Assembly: GCA_029215795.1 (NCBI GenBank)
Contig: JARDYH010000001.1
Span: 13,167,501 to 13,231,500, forward strand
Origin: Anniella stebbinsi
Taxonomy: Eukaryota; Chordata; Lepidosauria; Squamata; Anniellidae
Direction: 5' to 3'
Length of the DNA stretch: 64,000 nt
Positions 55,546-64,000 of the stretch are shown in pieces. Position 1 is the stretch's first letter. Each line of letters begins with the position of its first letter. A model generated the notes under the pieces. That model worked only from the letters and a program-made list of their open reading frames with translations. It ran no database searches and was not told where the DNA came from. Position numbers and translations under genes: made by a program.

Positions 55546-56529
55546 CCAGTTACACACATGTATAAGAAGTTCATTGGATTGTTCCAATGCACACACACAC
55601 ACACAGCAGGGGGCTACTGCAATCTGCATTGTTTGCAAATTTAAAGGTACGCTACTGTTAAGCACTCCAGCGTGATAAAGACACCTAGATCACCTTCACT
55701 GCAGAACGTTAATAGTTTACAACTGTGTGTACATCTGCCAGCTTGGCTGAGGTGCCAGAATTCTTTTCCCCCTCTTTTTTTGTTTTTTGTTTTGTTGGAT
55801 CATTTACTGAATGCATTCTAGAGAGCTGAGCACTGAAGTTAATGGACAATAACCCTAAAGTTAAATATACTAGTTAAACAATAGATCTTCTGTACGAATA
55901 CAGGCATCTGGAACTACTACAAGTGTATATTTCCCACTATTAAAATATGAGGTTAGGGATGATGGATTTAAATAGCTTTTCAGGCCATCATTTCTAATTA
56001 ATCACAGTCAAGATATTAACTTATATTGCTGTATCCATCATCAAGAGCCTGTTGATTGGCTTAATACATGGAAAGACTATATCCAAAATGTCATGAGTTC
56101 GCCTTCTGTTCTCACACTGAATGCTTTGCTGCCTGTCACATGGAGCTATTTTGGACAAGGCTTTTATTGTGTGCTCACCATTCCTCACTTAAGGTATTTT
56201 ATGGGTGCTTTCCATGATGTTGGCATCTTCCAGTGTCTCCCAGGTGCTTTCCAACCACTTTCCTATTTGTTTTGGGGGGGTAGTAGAGAAAAGGAAGTCT
56301 TTCCCCCCCTGAAATTGCAGAACGAAGTGCAACACTCTAAAAGTGTAATTGTGCTTTTCTCCCCTTTCTTCCACTAAACCACAGCGTCACCTTGAGGTGA
56401 TGTAGCAGAATGTATCAAAAAGGCAGGAAGGAAAACAAACAGACTTGGTTGCCGAGATCTGATCTTCATCCTGCAAAGAACCCAGAAGCAGACGTAGCAG
56501 GTTAAATGGCTTCACCTACAAAAGACTAT
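55546..56529. other. non-genic stretch, no gene recognised
   Basis: No feature is seen beyond short (CA)n runs at 55396-55415 and 55592-55606. Confidence 0.5.
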
Positions 56530-56708
56530 GGCCTCATCTACACCAAGCAGAATATTGCACTATGAAACTGGTTTCAAAGCGGTATATAAAAGGCAGGAGC
56601 CACATTACTGCTTTATAGCGGTATTGGAGTGCACTGACAACCGTTGGGGCCCATAGACACCATATACCGCTTTCAAAGTGAAATATCCTGCATGGTGTAG
56701 ATGAGGCC
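56530..56708. mobile_element. GGCC-ended palindromic MITE, short member
   Basis: GGCCTCATCTACACCAAGCA...TGCATGGTGTAGATGAGGCC, with TAT on both sides (56527-56529 and 56709-56711). The interior has GGTATATAAAAGGCAGGAGC, shared with 13606, 49511 and 61004. Confidence 0.85.
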
Positions 56709-57317
56709 TATGATGAGCTTTTGGAGGGCTATGCACGGATTCTTTTCCAATATGTGAGTGGCAAAACTTAGCTCAGTTCCAGAGGTCATTGGAATCTTCC
56801 AATGGATCCTGATGATTCTGGTTCCACCTTAGGCCAAATTCCATCTGAGCCAATAAACCTTTGTTCTGATCCAGCAGGGGTCCTCTTATCTTGGTTAGAA
56901 GAATGAAGGAGCTCAGGGATAACATGCATGGTACTTCACCCCTCCACAATTTACTCTTCCCAAACCCTGTGACGAAGGGAGAGAGAGAGAGAGAAAGAGA
57001 GGTAGCGTGGCAATGTGTCCTCATGTACAGAGAAGAGTCCTCTCTTTGAAAACATTCTCTGTTTGAAGGGCTGCTCAGTCCAAGTATGCTTTTCAAGATA
57101 AAGACCCATAAGAAAGGAAGGATAGACATTCAAGTTGCCCACAGCAGTTAGACCCTGGGCAGCAGACTAATCCCCATCCTATTGTGTGCTGTGTTATATT
57201 TTCTATTTGAATATAGTAACCATTTCTAAATGTGCTTCTCTCTATATAAATTAACAGATGCAAATGTTATGCAGATATATCCTCTTTTGTCCTCTGTTTT
57301 GGCGATTGATTTCCTCT

Positions 57318-58075
57318 TGCAGGTGAATGGAGGGGAGGGAATAAAGACATGAGGCAAGTATGTATAGTATGAAACTCAGGTCACATTTTTTGAAAATCTG
57401 CAAAGGGAAAACTGGGTGGGCTCCTAATCCATGCCATCCATGTTATATTGGGTAACGTTCTATGCCTGCTGAGTGGCATCTGTAAGACTACCAGCCCCAG
57501 GACTACCCCATTTGGGAAAAGGAAACCTTCCAATGTCACCCCCTCTTGGGCTGTGAAACACTGGGTAGGTGAGTTGAGTTGGCCTCACAGGTAACCCTTC
57601 CCCCCGACTTGGGCCTCAAAACCCTCAGAGGAAGGCCTCGGGCATCACTTGTCACTGAAACAGTGACTCAGAATCATCACCATACCTGTTTACCCTAGCA
57701 GTGCCTGTTTGTACCAGCCTACAAACTAAACATGACCATTCAAAACATTAATCAGATTTTCCTTAAAAAAAACCCATTTCCAGTGTGACGTAGACAAAAA
57801 AGACTTATAGCCCAGGCCAATCAGACTATGAGCTGAAAATTCCTGCTCAGACCCCAACAGGATGACAGCATAATGTACGCTGCATACAGGGATGGGGGGA
57901 ATTGCACTTTAATGGGGCTGGAGGGTGGGGCCCCAGCGGTTAATAACACTTCATAAGCCCCATCCCTTGGATGTGAGACCATGAGATCACCACCAGTAGC
58001 AATCACCTCCTTCTCTCCTTCCCCTTACCCACAAAAGCCTCAATGCAGCCAGGCATTGCTTTGGAGATGTGTCAT
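57318..58075. repeat. unidentified ~0.7-kb dispersed repeat, copy 2
   Basis: Colinear diverged partner of 46961-47690, in the same orientation. It ends close to the start of the L2 tail at 58083. Family unknown. Confidence 0.75.
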
Positions 58076-58082
58076 GACTGGA

Positions 58083-58083
58083 C

Positions 58084-58114
<31 letters not shown>

Positions 58115-59512
58115 TCTTTACTTATATAGCACCATCAATGTACATGGTGCTGTACATAGTAAAACAATAAAACAGCAACACCCTGCCACATAGGCTTACA
58201 TTCTGATAAAATCACAATAAAAACAAAAAAGGGAAAGGAATGCACCAAACAAGCACAGGGGACATTAAAATGAATAGTGTAAAAGGAAGCTCAAATTCAA
58301 GTTCTAAAAGCTTTAGAAAAAAGAACAAGTTTTCAACTGAGCTTTGAAAGCTGCAATTGAACTCATGGTCCACAAATGCTCTGGAAGAGAATTCCAGGCA
58401 TAGGGGGCAGCGAGAGAAAATGGATGAAGCCAAACAAGAGAAGTAGAGATCCTTGGGCGGGTAAGAAATGTAACATTTGATGAGTGAAGAGCACGAACGG
58501 GGTAATCATGTGAAATATGAGAGGAAAGATAGGAAGGAGCTAAACTGTGACAAGCTTTGAAAGTCAACAGGAGAAGCTTATATTGGATTCTGAGGTGAAT
58601 TGGAAGCCAATGAAGGGATTTAAGAAGTAGAGTGGCATGATCCAAGTGATGAGCCAAGAAGATGATCTTAGCAGCAGAATGATGCATGGAAACCAATGAG
58701 CTAAGGTGAGAAGAAGGAAGGCCAGTCAAGAAGAGTGTTACAATAGTCCAGCCAAGAAATGACCAAAGCGTGAACAAGAGTCTTGGCAGAAGAGACAGAT
58801 AAAACCAATCGGATCCTGGCAATATTATATAAGAAAAAACGGCAGGACTTAGCTACTGCCTCAACATGAGGAGTAAAGGAAAGTGAGGAATTGAATATAA
58901 AACCAAGACTACGAGCTTCCTCAACTGGATTAAGTGTAACATTATTAACAGTAATAGAGAATGAAAGGTGGGGTGCAGGTTTGGGACAAGCAATTCTGTC
59001 TGTGCCATATTAAGTATTAAATGATGATGAAGCATCCAATCTAAAATATCTAAAAGATATGCCGAGATACGATCCTGAACATCAGGTGAAAGTTCCGGAG
59101 ATGAAATATATAATTGTGTATCATCAGCATACAGGTGATATTGGAGGCCATGAGATCAAATAAGATTACCCAAGGGCAACATATATAAAGAAAACACCGA
59201 GCCCTGTGGGACCCCAACTAAAAGAGGAAAAGAAGAAGACAAGTGGTCATTAGACAACACGTTGAATGAACAAGCCAATAGGTAAGAAGCAAACCAGTCA
59301 TAGACATAGTCGCAAAAACCAAGGTCACGAATGGAATCCAAAAGAAGATCTTGATCAACCGTGTCAAAGACTGCAGTAAGATCCAGGAGAATGAGAACAG
59401 AATAAAGGCCTTTAGACTTGGCAATAAGAAGATCTTTGGTAATCTTCGTAAGAGCCGTCTCCGTGGAATGCAAAGAACGAAAGCCAGATTGAAAAGGATC
59501 CAGAGCAGAGGT
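58083..59512 (-). pseudogene. 5'-truncated L2-clade LINE with reverse-transcriptase remnant
   Basis: Minus strand from 59512: [15 protein letters not shown], then [18 protein letters not shown] (motif A region), then [19 protein letters not shown] (motif B, missing a few residues), then HLYADDTQLY with the catalytic Asp pair at 59120-59131. The C-terminal part over 58822-58313 reads KIIFLAHHLDHATLLLKSLH, then HLRIQYKLLLLTFKACHSLA, then AYAWNSLPEHLWTM. The 3' end, GGTGCTATATAAGTAAAG, runs into a TTATTA-type tail at 58083-58113. The frame is broken by small deletions, so no working protein is made. The endonuclease domain is absent. Confidence 0.85.
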
Positions 59513-59556
59513 ACATACAATATGCACATACATTTAAAACCACTATAATAACTTAA

Positions 59557-59825
59557 AAAGCTGTAAGCCTAAAAAACAAAACAGACCCAGGCTCATCAGA
59601 CATTGCTAAATACCTGAGAGAAGAGGAAAGCTGAAAAGATAACAATGTTGGCCATATTGGGGAAATCATTCCACAATTGGGGGGCCACCACAGAAATGGC
59701 CCTTTCCCTTGTTCCTGACCTCCAAGCTTCCCTCAGAGAAGGCACTCGGAGGAGGACCTTAGATATTGAACGTAGTGTCCGGGTAGGTTCATGTCAGGAA
59801 AGGAGTTCCATCTTATGAACCAATA
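59557..59825 (-). mobile_element. LINE-like C-terminal remnant
   Basis: Minus-strand frames give LREAWRSGTREGPFLWWPP-like sequence, resembling the region before 'LWN.LP' at the end of CR1/L2-type proteins. It has stops and shifts. It abuts the truncated L2 above but seems to be a separate copy. Confidence 0.4.
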
Positions 59826-61003
59826 TGTGAACCAAAATTCAATTTATCTTTGAAATTTGCACTTCTCTAAAGATTGCAGTAATAATAATATTAACAACAA
59901 TAAGGGACCTTATATGTTATATATGCTTATGAACTGTCAAGGCACAATAAACCAGCTAATCTTGAAACCCCAGCTGTAATCTGTCATCGTGGCATTTTTC
60001 AGAACATTTTCTCCTTTATATCAGATAAAGTCTTCCATGTGATGTCCCAAGAATTGTGTGATTATTGTCTAATACCAATTTGGACAATCTGACCTGCTGT
60101 TTAAGCTAAAATCCTAAGAGTGGCAAACATCACAACAGAAAGCAAAATACAGTACACAGTACAAGGCAAAAGAAAGAAAGAAATGTCCTCATTTAGCTAG
60201 GCAGAAGGCAATAACTAGCCTTTCCCTCTCAGCCATTCACTAATTAAATACAGCTGGAGACTGCACAAAAAAAAGTGAAAGAATTTCAATTAATTAATTG
60301 GCAACCTGCTGACACTGTAATGAAGTTATGAAAATGCAACTCCCTTGTACGCAAATATAAAAAAATTAGCCAATTGCATTCATTGGGAAAGTTCCCTTTG
60401 CACCCTTATCACAAGCTACAGGAGAGAAAGTGACTTTAGGTTCCTCATTCCCCTCATACCTTACTTGCAAGTAGGTGATTTATGATTGACAGAATGTAAT
60501 AGTGTTTACAGACAAAATGACATTTTAGCGGGAGGAAGGGAGGGGCTATTACATTTCAGAGCACCACTAGATTCAAAATCCCCACCCACACCAGATAAAA
60601 GATGATTTTGTAATGTCTTTGCAAAGAGCCCTGGTATACACATTTTCTAGCATATCTAGGCACTTATTAAGGACCAGAAGACAAGACAGAAACGAGGAAT
60701 AAAAAATCAACAATATGATGGAACAAGACAAATTCAGAAGATCTTGTTGTTCAGACAAGGCTGAGCTGGTACAGGAAGTTCTGCTGCCAAGGTTCCAATA
60801 GCCACCTGAGCGGATGGAGTAACTGAGAAGTCCACCATGTGAAATTCAATGGCCAGAGCTACACCTTGTGTCAAATCATTACAAACGTGGAATAAAAAGC
60901 AGGAAATAACACAATGAAAGTGATAGGTGGAATGTGTCTTGTGTCACCACAGTTCTCAATGCACTTCAATACTGCTATAAAGCAATAGTGTAGTTCTAGC
61001 CTT
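59826..61003. other. non-genic stretch, no gene recognised
   Basis: No gene is seen. At 60945-61003 there is a fragment matching the interior of the GGCC-ended MITE (GCTATAAAGCAATAGTGTAG). Confidence 0.5.
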
Positions 61004-61239
61004 GGGCCCAATCTACACAAAGCAGGATATTGCACTATGAAAGCGGTATGAAAGCGGTATATAAAAGGCAGGAGCCACACTACTGCTTTATAGTGGTATT
61101 CACGTGCACTGACAATTGTGAGGGCCCATAAGACACCTACCATATACTGCTTTCATACTGCTATATCCTGCTTGATGTGGCTCCTGCCTTTTATATACCA
61201 CTTTCATAGTGCTATATTCCGCTTGGTGTAGATATGGCC
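61004..61239. mobile_element. GGCC-ended palindromic MITE
   Basis: GGGCCCAATCTACACAAAGC...CGCTTGGTGTAGATATGGCC, with the shared GGTATATAAAAGGCAGGAGC interior. No duplicated flank was found, and extra family sequence lies just to the left. Confidence 0.75.
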
Positions 61240-61309
61240 TATGCTTCACTTCGTGGGGGAGATAACACCTGACAAACCCTGAGTAGGCCTGGGTGAAAGT
61301 GACAGAAAC

Positions 61310-61311
<2 letters not shown>

Positions 61312-61353
<42 letters not shown>
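61312..61353. repeat. (ATT)n microsatellite
   Basis: About fourteen ATT triplets. Confidence 0.95.
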
Positions 61354-61848
61354 GCCGAGGTTCTATATTTTAATAAGTAAATAGAATCGGAAGATCCTCA
61401 GATTTCAGCCAGTTCTCCAACATTTTTATGCGAGAATTGGAATAAATCCTTACTTTATGTTCCAACAGTTAAAACAAGTTTTAACAAGAGGAATTTGTAC
61501 TTTCCCCCATGTTTCTCAGCCTAATGGAGCAATACTAGTGCTTCAGCTGAGTGGACATTAATGGAAGCCATCTGGCACTCTCTCTCATTCCCTTTCAAAA
61601 AGCCATTTACCCCTCTCCTCTTCTCGCCGTGTCCCTTGAAACTACTAGTTGCAAATAATGCCTTAATAGGCTTCCTCTAGTTTTTGAGAAACTATGCAGA
61701 ATTTACACTGACCCTAATTGGCACACAAGTCCCTTGTTAGGCATATGCACAGAACAGTTGCAACACGATGTAAAGCAAATGTTTCACAAAGGTGGATGCT
61801 TCCTACAATGCTGTGTGTTGAAGTATTAACTCTGCAAATAGGGACAAT

Positions 61849-62269
61849 TAGGGATGCTGAAGAAATTCGGGACAGGCTAAAATGAGTTTATAAGAATTCA
61901 ACCCATGGAATTTGCTGCGGACTGGGTCTTCTCAGTCCGCACAGAGTCCATGGATATACGGATCTTCCCCCCTTTCTTTTCTTTTTAAAATTTACGCAAA
62001 TTTATTTATAGGAAAATATGCAAGTCTCTGCTGAGACGTAAGCCATCTTGGAAAATATATGTGGGGAAAAGTTGAATGGAATGGGGGCCAGGACACAAAA
62101 TGTTACATACTTACATAAATTGCATAAATGGTTGCAAATCCTCTTACAGAAATAATTGCGTATTTTTCTGCTAACAGGAAAACAAAAACCGAATCCATCT
62201 GTGAACGGATGCCAGAATGAACAGCACCACACAATCCACCAATTTTCTCAAACCATTCAGACATCCCTA
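61849..62269. mobile_element. hAT-type MITE, TAGGGATGCTGAAGAAATTC family
   Basis: 421 bp. Left TAGGGATGCTGAAGAAATTC; right end AACCATTCAGACATCCCTA. Flanks GGGACAAT (61841-61848) and GTGACAAT (62270-62277) differ at one base of eight. Relatives start at 53370 and 63512. Confidence 0.88.
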
Positions 62270-62482
62270 GTGACAATAGCAATGATCAAAGCAATTCTCT
62301 GAACCAGGATGTCTGAAAGAACACTTCCTCTTGTATAAATTGACCTGTACATTTCAATCATCAAGGAAAGCCCTGATCTGTATCCTGTGCCCAGCTGCAG
62401 TGTATTATCTGTGAGATCTCCATACCCCAGCAGGTTCACACGCACACCCCATTTTCCCCTTTCCACTCCCCCAGCAATAACG

Positions 62483-62600
62483 GAATTTATTTATTTATTC
62501 ATTTGCTTTTTATAATAATTTTGAGAATGCCTTTAAAGCCCAAACTCTCTCAAGGTGGTATACATAATAAAAACCATAAAAATATACAAATAGGCAATAA
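62483..62600 (-). repeat. L2/SINE-type tail fragment
   Basis: TTTATTTATTTATTCATTTG, then CTCTCAAGGTGGTATACATA, the inverted 3' end of an L2-mobilised repeat; diverged. Confidence 0.5.
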
Positions 62601-62773
62601 ATACTACAAAAACACTGAAACACTGTTCAAACAACTATTTCTTGAATGTGCTTTCTATAATAATTTAAGAAATAAATAATTCTCATTTACCTGTCATTGC
62701 TATTGTTGCAATCATTTTGCTGGTTTAACTGAGATTTGGAAGTTGTGTTTGCTGAATGTTTGTGTTGTTTATA

Positions 62774-62774
<1 letters not shown>

Positions 62775-62826
<52 letters not shown>
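62775..62826. repeat. (GT)n(GA)n microsatellite
   Basis: GT dinucleotides change to GA. Confidence 0.95.
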
Positions 62827-62827
<1 letters not shown>

Positions 62828-63042
62828 CCCTGTTCCGATGACATGCTAACCCATGATGGTTAAGCATTTTGAGCTAAACATTATGGCTTAGTGTTTCATG
62901 TGAACCATGACTTAGTGTGCCATGTGAACCATTCCTAACCATGGTGTCTACATAACCATGGTTTAAGCACACTCACTAACCATTTGCTTCGAAAGGATTA
63001 GTGGCCTACCCATGACTTAATGTGTCATCTGAACAGGCCCAG
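62826..63042. mobile_element. palindromic MITE with CCTGTTCnGATGACA ends
   Basis: Left CCCTGTTCCGATGACATGCT, right TGTCATCTGAACAGGCCC, near inverse. The interior has repeated AACCATGG / CCATGACTTAGTG words. Confidence 0.65.
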
Positions 63043-63511
63043 AGAGATTGCTCCCTTTGGGAAATAAATGTGGGCTACAAATATCTCAACTATTAGAAAC
63101 ATGTCCTACTAGTTATGAATATCTAAGGTAAGAAGGAGACACCTAAGGAATTTTGAAAGTTTAAAAAAATCATTTTGATAAAACTAGCAAAGACATCTTG
63201 AGTGGCTCTAGATTCTGCCTAAAGTAAACTAAGACATTCTTCCTTAGGGACAACTTCTGAAGAATCTGATGAAAAGCCTGTTCCTGTAAGAGAAGCTTCC
63301 ACAATTTGAAGTCCAGCAAGGCAAATCAACCACATATTGTGTCTTGCCATACTTGACAATCGTCCACTTTTCCAGCATCAAAGACAGGACATTTATTAAG
63401 CTCTACCACTTGTGTTGGTCTGGGGGAAGACTAGCCAAATTTCTTGGAAAGAGAGGGCATTGCTCGAATTCATTATATGGATTGAGTAGCACTGTGCAGC
63501 AGTATTGTCCC

Positions 63512-64000
63512 TAGGGATGTCAGAGAAATCTGCAATGGAATCAAAATGAGTTCACATTTTTATAACCAGCTTTTCCTCAGGTGGGAGAATTCCTCGTACT
63601 TGCAGACCATTTTTTTCCTAATGTTCTGGAATTTTGCACAAATTCAGTAATAGGAAAACGTGCCAAATATAAAAAGACCCGACTAAAGCATGAAAATGTG
63701 AATTTGGAGAGATTTGCGCAGTTGCGTAAGTGCGCAGTCGTGTAAATTCAGATTTCTTTTTATTTTAAAATCCGATTCTCTTTATGAGTGAAGAATGGAT
63801 GAAAAGGTGTCTGACAACCCTTGAAATGAAGGCAGAACAGATTTTACACAATCAGTAACCCCCCACTATGTAGGGAATTGTATTCCGGTAGAAACAAGGT
63901 GTGACACCCTATGGGGGAAAAATGGTTGTGTGAATTGCCCCTAAACTACCATTGCTTTGAAGTCATCTCAAACTTAACGATTCCATGGATTGACTCACCA
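63512..64000 (+). mobile_element. hAT-type MITE of the 61849 family, right end not found
   Basis: Begins TAGGGATGTCAGAGAAATCT and follows with GCAATGGAATCAAAATGAGT, close to the family at 61849. A matching right end was not found before the window edge, so its limit is uncertain. Confidence 0.55.

Overview
The window looks like intergenic or intronic DNA from a squamate reptile. I could not support any ordinary host protein-coding gene. The squamate call is an inference from repeat content: three tRNA-derived SINE copies with a '...GTGTGGTGTAGTGGTTAGAG...' head and an L2-type tail, L2-clade LINE fragments, many palindromic hAT-type MITEs with TAGGGTGACCA or TAGGGATG ends, and abundant microsatellites. 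The long open frames here, apart from one, are tandem repeats or simple sequence read through without stops.

The main object lies at 30494-43369. It is a GC- and CpG-rich DNA transposon of about 12.9 kb, bounded by an exact 8-bp target-site duplication (GTTTCCAC, 30486-30493 and 43370-43377). Its ends begin TAGGGATGTGCA / TAGGGGTGTGCA, and its terminal inverted repeats are about 1.41 kb (left) and 1.27 kb (right). Inside, on the minus strand, is one uninterrupted 843-residue hAT transposase (38959-41490) with a BED zinc finger, an RNase-H-like core and a hATC dimerisation region. A TATA/CCAAT promoter-like pair lies upstream of it. In this copy a lysine sits where hAT proteins normally have the conserved glutamate of the S-E-R-x-F-S motif.

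The left half of the element (32.2-38.4 kb) is not transposase. It is built of nested tandem arrays: a 162-bp array, a 618-bp array carrying repeated splice-acceptor/exon/splice-donor units, a 31-34-bp array with a 156-bp higher-order period, and fourteen 136-148-bp units that each carry a YY1-like ACAATGGCGGC site. The splice-bounded units stay in one compatible reading phase (with one stop) and run into a terminal exon whose stop codon overlaps AATAAA. This suggests a spliced passenger gene, or spliced 3' exons, carried by the transposon. That is inference.

Region by region: 1-5.1 kb is mostly unrecognised sequence plus a GC-rich 399-bp palindrome (2512-2910). At 5.1 kb lies a truncated 5S rRNA-derived retrocopy between 14-bp direct repeats. 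From 5.7 to 16.4 kb there are several TAGGGTGACCA MITEs, some nested inside other MITEs. From 16.4 to 30.4 kb there are more MITE, SINE and L2 fragments, and a mathematically perfect 220-bp palindrome at 25995-26214 beside an AT-rich cruciform-prone tract. After the giant transposon, 43.4-44.2 kb holds a CCAAT/TATA...AATAAA unit that may be a solo LTR. From 44.8 to 64 kb there is a LINE 3' end, two copies of an unidentified ~0.7-kb repeat, a 1.4-kb L2 fragment with its YADD motif, and further MITEs.
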